Shown here piece by piece: positions 13,052 through 19,919 of a stretch of 19,959 bases of DNA. Numbering within the stretch: the stretch's first letter is position 1; the number at the start of each line of letters is the position of its first letter. The DNA is from Savagea sp. (GTDB taxonomy: Bacteria; Bacillota; Bacilli; Bacillales_A; Planococcaceae): positions 1-19,959 of the forward strand of contig JASLHQ010000123.1 of assembly GCA_030152265.1 (NCBI GenBank). The letters are read 5' to 3'. The notes below the pieces were generated by a model, which was not told the origin of the DNA, did no database searches, and was given only the letters and a program-made list of their open reading frames with translations. The position numbers and the translations under genes are program-made.

Positions 13052-14422
13052 ATGTCGACATTAGTAAAAGATTTGACAGAGCTCTTATCGAGCGAACGAG
13101 TAAGTACGAACGAAACAGTCTTGCACCAACACGGGCAGGATGAATCTTATCATGAGGTAGCAGAGCCAGAAGTGGTCGTCTTCCCGAAAAATACAGGAGA
13201 AGTAAGTGCGATCCTTCGTTATGCGAATGAACATCGTATTCCAGTTACTCCGTACGGAAGAGGTTCAAGTTTAGAAGCGCATGTCATTCCGTACAGTGGA
13301 GGAATTACGATTGATTTCTCGTTGATGAATCGCATTTTAGAAATTCGTCCAGAAGATTTACTCGTCGTTGCTGAACCAGGTGTTTCGCGTTTAGAGTTAA
13401 ATGAAGCATTAGCCAAACATGGTTTATTTTTCTCGGTAGATCCAGGAGCAGATGCGACGTTAGGTGGAATGGTAGCGACGAACGCAAGTGGTACAACGAC
13501 TGTGCGTTACGGCGTTATGCGTGATCAAGTGCGTGATTTAGAAGTCGTCTTAGCAGACGGAACAATTATGAACACAGGAAGCCTCGCAGCGAAATCGGCA
13601 TCGGGTTATCATTTAAATGGATTGTTTGCAGGATCGGAAGGAACGCTCGGTTGTTTTACGAAATTGACACTACGTGTGTACGGTATTCCGGAACATGTGA
13701 TGGCGGCTCGTGCGACATTTAATACGATTGAAGAGGCCGTTCAAGCAGTGACGACAGTTCTTCAAGTAGGAATTCCAATCGCGCGTGTAGAGCTTGTAGA
13801 TGAGGAATCGATCCGTCAAGTGAACCGTCATGATGAGATGGATTTTGAAGAAAAGCCGACATTGTTTTTAGAATTCCATGGCAATGAAGCGGGATTGAAA
13901 CAAGACGTTGAATTTACGACAGAATTGATGAACGACGCAGGCTGTCAAAGTATTCAATTTGAAACGGAAACTGCAGCACGTAATCATCTGTGGGAAGCGC
14001 GTCACAATCTTGCGTACTCGTATATTCACTCGAATCCAGGTAAGAAAATGATGGTGACAGACGTCTGCGTACCGATTTCAGAATTATCAGGCGCAATTCA
14101 TCACGCGCGTGAACAATTAGAGTCAGTCGGTCTCGTCGGAGGAATTTTAGGACACGTAGGAGACGGAAACTTCCATGCGCTCGTCATGGTCGATATGGAC
14201 GATGAAAAAGAGGTTGAATTGTCAAATCAATTTAATGAGAGCATCGTTCATTATGCTTTATCGAAAAATGGTACATGTACAGGGGAGCACGGCGTCGGAA
14301 TCGGAAAGCAAAAATATCAAGAGGCGGAGCACGGAGAAGCATACAATGCTATGAAATTGATTAAAAAAGCACTTGATCCGAACAACATTTTAAATCCTGG
14401 GAAAATCATAAAGGTGGATTGA
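13052..14422 (+). CDS. FAD-binding 2-hydroxyacid oxidoreductase (GlcD / D-lactate dehydrogenase family)
   Basis: A 456-residue flavoprotein of the VAO/PCMH family. The N-terminal FAD-binding domain shows PYGRGSSLEAHV (68-78), DPGADATLGGMVATNASG (130-147) and GSEGTLG (194-200). The C-terminal FAD-oxidase domain has GHVGDGNFH (367-375), with the histidine and asparagine of the substrate or metal site, and GEHGVGIGK near 412. Relatives oxidise D-lactate or glycolate to pyruvate or glyoxylate and pass electrons to the membrane chain. No glcE or glcF is nearby, so a stand-alone D-lactate dehydrogenase is somewhat more likely than a glycolate oxidase subunit. The start ATG follows AGGGAGG by 9 bases. 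The symporter gene starts 4 bases after the stop, so the pair form an operon. Confidence 0.88.
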   Translation: MSTLVKDLTELLSSERVSTNETVLHQHGQDESYHEVAEPEVVVFPKNTGEVSAILRYANEHRIPVTPYGRGSSLEAHVIPYSGGITIDFSLMNRILEIRPEDLLVVAEPGVSRLELNEALAKHGLFFSVDPGADATLGGMVATNASGTTTVRYGVMRDQVRDLEVVLADGTIMNTGSLAAKSASGYHLNGLFAGSEGTLGCFTKLTLRVYGIPEHVMAARATFNTIEEAVQAVTTVLQVGIPIARVELVDEESIRQVNRHDEMDFEEKPTLFLEFHGNEAGLKQDVEFTTELMNDAGCQSIQFETETAARNHLWEARHNLAYSYIHSNPGKKMMVTDVCVPISELSGAIHHAREQLESVGLVGGILGHVGDGNFHALVMVDMDDEKEVELSNQFNESIVHYALSKNGTCTGEHGVGIGKQKYQEAEHGEAYNAMKLIKKALDPNNILNPGKIIKVD

Positions 14423-14426
14423 GGGA

Positions 14427-15356
14427 ATGAAAACATTAGGGAGAATTAGTCAGTTTGCAGGAAAATATTTTGCGGTACTCGTCATTGTGATGGCGGTTGT
14501 CGCTTATTTAGTTCCTTCTTTATTTTTACCATTAGGGGCGTACATTTCGATTTTGTTAGGAATCGTCATGTTCGGTATGGGACTCACATTGAGTGCGATG
14601 GACTTCAAGCTCGTTTTAACACGTCCGCTCGCTGTTTTATTAGGTGTGGCAGCGCAATTTTTAGTGATGCCACTCGCCGCATTAGGAATCGCTTATTTAT
14701 TACGATTACCGCCTGAACTTGCGGCAGGTCTCGTCTTATTAGGGTCGGTTCCCGGAGGTACTGCATCGAACGTTATGGTTTACTTAGCGAAAGGAAACGT
14801 GCCACTGTCGATTACGATGACATCTGTTTCGACATTGTTAGCGCCGATCATGACACCGCTTTTGTTATTATGGTTAGCAGGACAATGGATGCCGGTCGAT
14901 GCAAAGTCGATGTTTTTAATGATTATTCAAGTTATCATCGTACCGATTATTTTAGGGATTACGGTGCGGAAGTTAGCGCCAAAAGCTGTCCATAAAAGCT
15001 TGCCTGTTGTACCACTCATTTCAGTAGTCGCGATTATCGTCATCGTCGGAGCGGTCGTATCTGGAAATAAGGAAACGATTGCGACAGCAGGTCTACTCAT
15101 TTTCTTTGCGGTATTTTTACACAATGGGGTCGGCTTAATTTTAGGCTATTATGTCGGAAAGGTATTCGGTTTATCATTAAGCGATCAGCGTGCGTTATCG
15201 ATCGAAGTCGGCATGCAGAACTCAGGACTAGGCGTGGCGCTCGCTACAGCTCACCTCGGACCACTCGCTGCATTACCTAGCACATTCGGAGCAGTGTGGC
15301 ATAATATTTCCGGACCGATTATCGCTTCGATTTGGTCCAAGCGAAAAGTGGATTAA
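14427..15356 (+). CDS. Bile acid:sodium symporter (BASS) family transporter
   Basis: A 309-residue membrane protein with about 10 helices. GSVPGGTASN lies at 106-115 and EVGMQNSGLG at 260-269, the two discontinuous-helix motifs of the BASS family. Residues Q77, S114, N115, S128, T132, E260, V261, M263 and Q264 coincide, by position and identity, with the sodium-site residues I recall for the crystallised ASBT homologue of Neisseria, so sodium coupling is likely intact. BASS proteins carry organic anions such as bile acids, pyruvate, glycolate or ketopantoate. Bile acids are improbable here. Coupling to the upstream 2-hydroxyacid oxidoreductase suggests lactate, glycolate or their keto products. 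The start ATG is at 14427, after AAGGTGG within the preceding gene's end. Confidence 0.9.
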   Translation: MKTLGRISQFAGKYFAVLVIVMAVVAYLVPSLFLPLGAYISILLGIVMFGMGLTLSAMDFKLVLTRPLAVLLGVAAQFLVMPLAALGIAYLLRLPPELAAGLVLLGSVPGGTASNVMVYLAKGNVPLSITMTSVSTLLAPIMTPLLLLWLAGQWMPVDAKSMFLMIIQVIIVPIILGITVRKLAPKAVHKSLPVVPLISVVAIIVIVGAVVSGNKETIATAGLLIFFAVFLHNGVGLILGYYVGKVFGLSLSDQRALSIEVGMQNSGLGVALATAHLGPLAALPSTFGAVWHNISGPIIASIWSKRKVD

Positions 15357-15365
15357 GTCATTTAT

Positions 15366-15416
15366 AAATGCTCGTTACTTTCTTGAAGAAATGACAGAAA
15401 AGTGCGAGCATTTTTT
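15366..15416 (+). terminator. Intrinsic terminator of the flavoprotein-symporter operon
   Basis: A 9-bp basal stem (15366-15374 with 15405-15413) encloses a second stem (ACTTTC with GAAAAGT) and is followed by T residues to 15416. It lies 10 bases after the symporter stop. Confidence 0.8.
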
Positions 15417-15469
15417 CTGTTCAGACCACAACTTGCCACGTAATATTCATATGAGTTCAAGTGGCATTC

Positions 15470-15478
15470 TGTTATAAT
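15470..15478 (+). promoter_or_regulatory. Extended -10 promoter for upp-mnaA
   Basis: TGTTATAAT (TGn plus TATAAT at 15473-15478) lies about 43 bases before upp. The -35 is poor. TGCCAC (15434-15439) and GTGGCA (15461-15466) form a small dyad over the -35 region whose meaning is unclear. Confidence 0.6.
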
Positions 15479-15520
15479 GACTAGGATAAACATTTTTAAA
15501 AATTAAAGGAGCGATGAATG

Positions 15521-16150
15521 ATGAGTAATGTGCACGTATTTGACCACCCGCTCATTCAACACAAATTAACGTATATTCGAGACGTCAACACAGGGACGAA
15601 GGAGTTCCGTGAGCTAGTCGATGAAGTGGCTACATTGATGGCATATGAAATTACAAGAGATTTACAATTGCAAGAAATTGAAATTGAAACACCGATTGGA
15701 CCAGCGAAGTCTAGCGTAATCGCAGGAAAGAAATTAGGAATTATTCCAATTTTACGTGCGGGGCTTGGGATGGTAGAAGGTATTTTAGAGTTAATTCCAG
15801 CAGCTCGTGTCGGACACGTTGGTTTGTATCGTGATCCAGAAACATTGAAGCCAGTAGAGTATTATGTGAAGCTTCCAAATGATGTGGCAGAGCGTCGTTT
15901 AATCGTTGTGGACCCGATGTTAGCGACAGGTGGTTCAGCGGTAGAAGCAATTAACTCAATTAAGAAGCGCGGTGCAAAAAATATTACATTTATGTGCCTC
16001 GTCGCAGCTCCTGAAGGGGTAGAAGTACTAACAGAAGCACATCCTGATGTAGATGTATACATTGCAGCGATGGATGAAAAGCTAAATGAAGATGGCTATA
16101 TCGTGCCAGGTTTAGGAGATGCAGGAGACCGTTTATTCGGTACTAAATAA
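15521..16150 (+). CDS. upp: Uracil phosphoribosyltransferase
   Basis: A 209-residue pyrimidine-salvage enzyme making UMP from uracil and PRPP. It is the same length as B. subtilis Upp and close to it along the whole sequence as I remember it. Key pieces are VFDHPLIQHKLTYIRD at the N-terminus, ILRAGLGMV, the PRPP loop VDPMLATGGSA from residue 130, and the uracil-binding YIVPGLGDAGDR near the C-terminus. Two in-frame ATGs (15518 and 15521) lie 6 and 9 bases after AAAGGAG; 15521 gives the family length. mnaA follows after 18 bases with no terminator. The order upp-mnaA-atp is common in Bacillales. Confidence 0.97.
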   Translation: MSNVHVFDHPLIQHKLTYIRDVNTGTKEFRELVDEVATLMAYEITRDLQLQEIEIETPIGPAKSSVIAGKKLGIIPILRAGLGMVEGILELIPAARVGHVGLYRDPETLKPVEYYVKLPNDVAERRLIVVDPMLATGGSAVEAINSIKKRGAKNITFMCLVAAPEGVEVLTEAHPDVDVYIAAMDEKLNEDGYIVPGLGDAGDRLFGTK

Positions 16151-16168
16151 TGTATAAGGGTGAAATCA

Positions 16169-17287
16169 TTGGTTAAAAAATGGAAAGTGATGACGATTTT
16201 TGGAACGCGTCCTGAAGCAATTAAGATGGCACCACTTGTGCTTGAATTAGAAAAAAATTCAGACCGAATTGAATCGATTGTTACTGTAACAGCGCAACAC
16301 CGTGAAATGTTAGATCAAGTGCTGCAAACATTTAAAATTGAACCAGACTTTGACTTAAATATTATGAAAAGCCGTCAAACTTTAATCGACGTAGCAACAC
16401 GTGGACTAGAAGGATTGGACGGCATTATGAAAGAAGCGCAACCAGATATCGTACTCGTTCACGGAGATACAGCGACGACTTTCATCGGAAGTCTCGCGGC
16501 TTTCTACAATCAAATTGCAATCGGGCACGTAGAAGCTGGTCTTCGCACGTGGGATAAATATTCACCGTACCCAGAAGAGATGAACCGTCAAATGACAGGA
16601 GTTCTCGCAGACCTTCACTTCTCACCGACTGAGAAATCCGCTCAAAACTTGATAAATGAAGGAAAAGATGCAAGTCGTATTTTCGTTACAGGAAACACCG
16701 CAATCGACGCGTTACAAACGACGGTACGCGAAGAGTATACGCATCCGATCTTAGAGAAAATCGGTGGAGATAAAATGATTTTATTGACGGCTCACCGTCG
16801 TGAAAATCTCGGGAATCCGATGCGTAACATGTTCCGCGCAATTAATCGTTTACTGGAAAAGTACGATGACATTCAAATCGTTTATCCACTTCATATGAAC
16901 CCAGCCGTTCGCGAAGTGGCAGACGAGTTGCTCGGTAACAATGAACGTGTTCATTTAATCGAACCGTTAGAAGTGCTCGACTTCCATAACTTTGCAGCTC
17001 GGGCGCACATCATTTTGACGGATTCGGGTGGTATTCAAGAGGAAGCGCCAAGTTTAGCTAAGCCTGTTATCGTGTTACGCGATACGACAGAGCGTCCGGA
17101 AGGGATTGAAGCAGGCACGTTAAAGCTCGCTGGTACAGATGAAGATACGATTTATCAATTGACAGATGAGTTGTTGAGTGACCAACGAGCATATGATGCG
17201 ATGGCACATGCGTCTAATCCTTATGGTGATGGACATGCTTCTGAAAGAATTGTAAAAGCATTAATTCAATATTTAGACAAACAATAA
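16169..17287 (+). CDS. mnaA: UDP-N-acetylglucosamine 2-epimerase (non-hydrolysing)
   Basis: A 372-residue enzyme (also named wecB) interconverting UDP-GlcNAc and UDP-ManNAc, the precursor of teichoic-acid linkage units and some capsules. The fold is GT-B. Conserved sites are GTRPEAIKMAP from residue 12, HGDTATT from 98, HVEAGLRT, NRQMTG, TAHRREN (207-213, catalytic histidine region), TDSGGIQEEAPSL from 284 and RDTTERPEG. The frame opens at GTG 16160, but that codon lies inside the AAGGGTG ribosome site. TTG 16169, six to seven bases later, is the better start and gives the usual short N-terminus before the first beta strand. It is in one operon with upp and is followed by a terminator that separates it from the atp operon. 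Confidence 0.95.
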   Translation: MVKKWKVMTIFGTRPEAIKMAPLVLELEKNSDRIESIVTVTAQHREMLDQVLQTFKIEPDFDLNIMKSRQTLIDVATRGLEGLDGIMKEAQPDIVLVHGDTATTFIGSLAAFYNQIAIGHVEAGLRTWDKYSPYPEEMNRQMTGVLADLHFSPTEKSAQNLINEGKDASRIFVTGNTAIDALQTTVREEYTHPILEKIGGDKMILLTAHRRENLGNPMRNMFRAINRLLEKYDDIQIVYPLHMNPAVREVADELLGNNERVHLIEPLEVLDFHNFAARAHIILTDSGGIQEEAPSLAKPVIVLRDTTERPEGIEAGTLKLAGTDEDTIYQLTDELLSDQRAYDAMAHASNPYGDGHASERIVKALIQYLDKQ

Positions 17288-17293
17288 CGAACG

Positions 17294-17337
17294 AAATATC
17301 GAAAAAGACGAGTAATTTACGTCTTTTTCGATATTTT
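17294..17337 (+). terminator. Terminator after mnaA
   Basis: A perfect 17-bp stem (17294-17310 with 17320-17336) and a 9-base loop, starting 6 bases after the mnaA stop. The stem carries A-tract and T-tract arms, so the U-run forms part of the hairpin; it could work in both directions. Confidence 0.75.
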
Positions 17338-17488
17338 AAATTTCGGAATAAATGGAGAGAAAGCACTGGTATTCCTCTAATTATAAAGTGGATAGAAGCG
17401 TGGCTGAAACTTTAGTTCTAACATTTGTACATATAATGTAAAAACATGCATTTGAATTTCATTTAAACTTCTTAAATTTGTCATATGT

Positions 17489-17518
17489 TTGACAGATTCA
17501 TTTGCTTGTGAATAAATT
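17489..17518 (+). promoter_or_regulatory. Upstream candidate promoter of the atp operon
   Basis: TTGACA (17489-17494) is followed after 18 bp by TAAATT (17513-17518), a 4 of 6 match to the -10 consensus. The -10 lies inside the Rex-like dyad. A further isolated TATAAT at 17432-17437 has no good -35. Confidence 0.35.
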
Positions 17519-17523
17519 CACGG
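17506..17523 (+). promoter_or_regulatory. Rex-operator-like dyad upstream of the atp operon
   Basis: TTGTGAA-TAAA-TTCACGG matches the Rex consensus TTGTGAA-N4-TTCACAA at 12 of 14 defined positions, missing only the last two bases. It overlaps the -10 of the upstream candidate promoter and ends 7 bp before the -35 of the main one. Rex is the NADH-sensing repressor of respiratory and fermentative genes in Gram-positive bacteria. Its gene is not in this window. Confidence 0.55.
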
Positions 17524-17530
17524 GAATCAA

Positions 17531-17559
17531 TTGACATCATTTTTTTCGTATTGTACACT
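17531..17559 (+). promoter_or_regulatory. Main promoter of the atp operon
   Basis: A perfect TTGACA (17531-17536), 17-bp spacer and TACACT (17554-17559) form the strongest promoter in the window. Transcription would start near 17566, leaving a leader of about 224 bases before atpI. Confidence 0.75.
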
Positions 17560-17565
17560 TACAAA

Positions 17566-17789
17566 GGATATGGAAAAATGGCGTTACATACATATAAAGG
17601 TATCGTTACTTGTACATGAAACAACTGTGAAGCGCATCGGAAAGTTCGCAAAACAGCTGTTTTATTATGTTGAGGAAGAACAACGGTTCCGGGTGTTGTA
17701 CAAACGTTGCGCCAACTTTGTAAGGTGGTCAAGTCTCTATACTTACCATAGCAATGCGTTTCCTATTGTTAAGTGGGGGGATTGTTGAA
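17566..17789 (+). other. Long untranslated leader of the atp operon
   Basis: No recognised riboswitch or tRNA-like element is seen between the promoter and atpI. The stretch holds a 14-bp perfect palindrome AAAACAGCTGTTTT (17650-17663) and a hairpin at 17701-17720 (CAAA-C-GTTG with CAACTTTG, bulged C, loop CGC). The frame from ATG 17570 stays open for 72 codons and stops at 17786-17788, one base before the atpI start, but it has only a poorly spaced ribosome site. Upstream, 17338-17488 is plain AT-rich DNA with a small dyad TACAT-ATA-ATGTA at 17428-17440. Confidence 0.5.
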
Positions 17790-18167
17790 ATGCAACAAGA
17801 GCTAGGTCAAATTGTCAAAAAACAATTTATGATCGGACTCACAGTCATTGGACTATTTGCAGTCGGATATACGCTCACCTCTTGGGAGACGATTTTTGCA
17901 GGGTTGATTTTAGGGATGTTGTTCGGACTTTATAATATGTGGACGTTAGTGCGCAGATATAAGAAGTTCGATCAAGCGATGGCAGAAGGAAGGCGGGGTG
18001 CTCCTATCGGAACACTTTTACGGTTTATTTCTGCGATTGCGGCAGTATCACTCGCAATGGCGTTTCCAAATCAATTCGACCTCATAAGTACGGTCATAGG
18101 CTTTGCACTACCGTATGTGCTTCTCATTATAGAGCGCATCGTATACCACGCAAAACATGATGGATAA
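17790..18167 (+). CDS. atpI: ATP synthase subunit I
   Basis: A 125-residue membrane protein with four predicted helices (about 15-30, 33-53, 72-90 and 95-115), matching the small AtpI proteins at the head of Bacillales atp operons (127 in B. subtilis). AtpI helps assemble the c-ring and has been linked to magnesium uptake; it is not part of the mature enzyme. The polar loop LVRRYKKFDQAMAEGRRG sits between helices 2 and 3. The frame extends to ATG 17754, but ATG 17790 follows the G-rich ribosome site at 17775-17781 by 8 bases and gives the family N-terminus. atpB follows after 29 bases. Confidence 0.88.
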   Translation: MQQELGQIVKKQFMIGLTVIGLFAVGYTLTSWETIFAGLILGMLFGLYNMWTLVRRYKKFDQAMAEGRRGAPIGTLLRFISAIAAVSLAMAFPNQFDLISTVIGFALPYVLLIIERIVYHAKHDG

Positions 18168-18196
18168 TCGTTTTGTAAAGGGAGGTGAACTAAAAG

Positions 18197-18922
18197 ATGG
18201 AACATGGAGAACCAAATTTCACGGCGTTTCAAGGTACGATGTTCGAAATGACATTTAACTTATCCAATATTTTAATGTTATTTATCACTTGTTTAATTGT
18301 ATTCGTCATCGCTGTGGCTTCTACTCGTAAATTAGCTTTGAAACCTACAGGTATGCAAAACTTCTTCGAGTGGATTATGGACTTCGTAAAAGGAATCATC
18401 AAAAGCAACATGGACTGGAAGACGGGTGGTAAATTCCACGTACTCGGAATTACACTCATTATGTTCTTATTCGTAGCAAACGTGCTCGGACTTCCAATGG
18501 CCGTGTATGTTAATGGCGACCTTTGGTGGAAATCACCGACGGCAGATCCTGTCATCACGTTAACATTAGCTACTATGATTATCGTCCTTACTCAATACTA
18601 CGGTATTAAAACAAAAGGATTCCTTGGATACGGAAAAGGTTTCTTTAAACCAATTTCACTGTTGTTCCCATTTAAGATTATCGAAGAGTTTGCCTCAACT
18701 TTGACGCTCGGTCTTCGTCTTTACGGTAACATTTACGCAGGGGAAGTATTAATCGGCTTACTCGCAGGACTTGCGGTGTCAGGCCCGCTCGGATTTGTCG
18801 GAGCAATTTTGCCAGGGATGGCGTGGCAAGGATTCTCGATCTTTATCGGGGGTATCCAGTCATTTATTTTCGTTATGTTGTCGATGGTGTACATGTCACA
18901 CAAAGTGGCGGACGACCATTAA
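18197..18922 (+). CDS. atpB: F1Fo ATP synthase subunit a
   Basis: A 241-residue Fo stator subunit (B. subtilis 244) that forms the two proton half-channels against the c-ring. The essential arginine is R174 in TLGLRLYGNIYAGEVL. The late helices carry LPGMAWQGFSIFIGGIQSFIFVML, with the conserved Q221 region that faces the exit channel. About five membrane helices are visible, and the N-terminus is outside. The start ATG follows GGGAGGTGA at 18180-18188. The residues around the arginine are of the ordinary type; I see no clear mark of the alkaliphile-type a subunit. Confidence 0.97.
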   Translation: MEHGEPNFTAFQGTMFEMTFNLSNILMLFITCLIVFVIAVASTRKLALKPTGMQNFFEWIMDFVKGIIKSNMDWKTGGKFHVLGITLIMFLFVANVLGLPMAVYVNGDLWWKSPTADPVITLTLATMIIVLTQYYGIKTKGFLGYGKGFFKPISLLFPFKIIEEFASTLTLGLRLYGNIYAGEVLIGLLAGLAVSGPLGFVGAILPGMAWQGFSIFIGGIQSFIFVMLSMVYMSHKVADDH

Positions 18923-18931
18923 ACATATAAT

Positions 18932-18949
18932 GCCCGTTCAGTTGGGCAA
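18932..18949 (+). promoter_or_regulatory. Intercistronic hairpin between atpB and atpE
   Basis: TGCCC (18932-18936) pairs with GGGCA (18945-18949) around an 8-base loop, ahead of the strong AGGAGG site of atpE. It may stabilise the atpE message. No T-run follows. Confidence 0.35.
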
Positions 18950-18990
18950 ATAAACAAAAAAACTTAAATTCTCTAGGAGGAAAAAATACT

Positions 18991-19215
18991 ATGGTAGGTT
19001 CAGTTGGTCTTTTAGCAGCAGCAATCGCTATCGGTTTAGGTGCACTTGGTGCAGGTTTAGGTGCAGGTTTAGTAGTATCACGTACAGTTGAAGGGATCGC
19101 ACGTCAACCAGAAGCTCGCGGTATCTTACAAACAACAATGTTCATCGGTGTTGCATTAGTTGAGGTTGTTCCAATCTTCGCAACAGTTGTAGCGTTCATG
19201 GTAATGAACAAATAA
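18991..19215 (+). CDS. atpE: F1Fo ATP synthase subunit c
   Basis: A 74-residue hairpin of two membrane helices that oligomerises into the proton-driven rotor ring. Helix 1 has the glycine-packing run GLGALGAGLGAGL. The polar loop is RTVEGIARQPEARG (31-44). Helix 2 carries the proton-binding glutamate E58 in VALVEVVP. The motif is the proton-type neutralophile pattern, not the alanine-rich version of alkaliphilic Bacillus. The first helix has an alanine where B. subtilis has asparagine (GIGNGL becomes GLGAGL). Some residues around E58 are also bulkier than usual (EVVP for EALP). AGGAGG (18975-18980) at 10 bases from ATG should give high expression, as needed for many c copies per enzyme. Confidence 0.97.
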   Translation: MVGSVGLLAAAIAIGLGALGAGLGAGLVVSRTVEGIARQPEARGILQTTMFIGVALVEVVPIFATVVAFMVMNK

Positions 19216-19227
19216 TAATTGTAAACA

Positions 19228-19303
19228 AATGGCGAAGAACGCAACACAAGTCGATGTCCTTCGCCATTCCTTTATGCCATTATAACGGCATACCCATTTT
19301 TAA
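19228..19303 (+). promoter_or_regulatory. Two hairpins between atpE and atpF (possible partial terminator or RNA processing site)
   Basis: The first hairpin has a perfect 10-bp stem AATGGCGAAG/CTTCGCCATT (19228-19237 with 19259-19268) with a 21-base loop. The second pairs TATGCC (19273-19278) with GGCATA (19287-19292) and is followed by CCCATTTTT. They occupy most of the 152-base gap before atpF and could set the ratio of c to the other subunits by stopping some transcripts or protecting the atpE end. Confidence 0.45.
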
Positions 19304-19367
19304 ATGTAATGAAACAACATGTAAATATAACAATTAAACAATGGCTCTTGAAGGGAGTGAAACAATC

Positions 19368-19919
19368 GTGATTTTGGATAGCTTCATCCTATTAACGACT
19401 AACACAGACGCTAAATTTTTAGCAGCTTTAAACAATAAAATTAACGCTGGTGATATCATCGCTACTGTGACGTTCTTCATCCTCTTACTCTTGTTACTCA
19501 AGAAGTTTGCATGGGGACCGCTCATGGGAGTTATGGATCAACGTGCTGAGTTAATTGCGAATGAAATCGAAACAGCTGAGAAAAATCGTCTCGAATCAGA
19601 GAAGTTACTCGCTGAACAAAAAGCAGCTTTACAAGAAGCAGGCGCAAACGCACAATCGATTGTTGAAAATGCTCGTAAACAAAGCGAAGCACAGGCGACA
19701 GAAATTATCGAAAGTGCCCGTGAAGAAGTGAACCGCATGAAATCTTCTGCTGAACTTGAAATTGCAACAGCAAAAGAGAAAGCGATCGCTGCAGTGCGTG
19801 AAGAATTCGTTTCACTTTCAGTTCTTGCTGCGAGCAAAGTTCTTGAGAAAGAAATTTCTGAAGAAGACAACCGCGCATTAATTGAAGAAACGATTGTGAA
19901 GGCAGGCGAAGCTAAATGA
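19368..19919 (+). CDS. atpF: F1Fo ATP synthase subunit b
   Basis: A 183-residue peripheral-stalk subunit. One N-terminal membrane helix (about residues 29-45, TVTFFILLLLLLKKF) precedes the conserved FAWGPLMGVMDQRAELI. A long charged coiled coil then reaches up to F1 and subunit delta. It is slightly longer than the B. subtilis protein (170), mostly at the N-terminus. The frame opens at ATG 19341, but that codon has no ribosome site. GTG 19368 follows AAGGGAGTG (19351-19359) by 8 bases and is preferred. The stop overlaps the atpH start (ATGA), so the two are translationally coupled. Confidence 0.94.
   Translation: MILDSFILLTTNTDAKFLAALNNKINAGDIIATVTFFILLLLLLKKFAWGPLMGVMDQRAELIANEIETAEKNRLESEKLLAEQKAALQEAGANAQSIVENARKQSEAQATEIIESAREEVNRMKSSAELEIATAKEKAIAAVREEFVSLSVLAASKVLEKEISEEDNRALIEETIVKAGEAK

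Noticed and set aside
17531..17788. An 85-residue ORF upstream of atpI as a real gene
   Set aside because: Its first codons are the TTGACA promoter box, and the ribosome site before the internal ATG 17570 is only one base away. No family resemblance is seen.
17566..17789. A known riboswitch or T-box in the atp leader
   Set aside because: None of the conserved cores I can recognise (T-box, SAM, purine, TPP, glycine, magnesium) is present.
18991..19215. Alkaliphile-type c subunit
   Set aside because: Helix 1 keeps the glycine pattern, not the alanine pattern of alkaliphilic Bacillus, and there is no proline at the usual extra position before the proton-binding glutamate.
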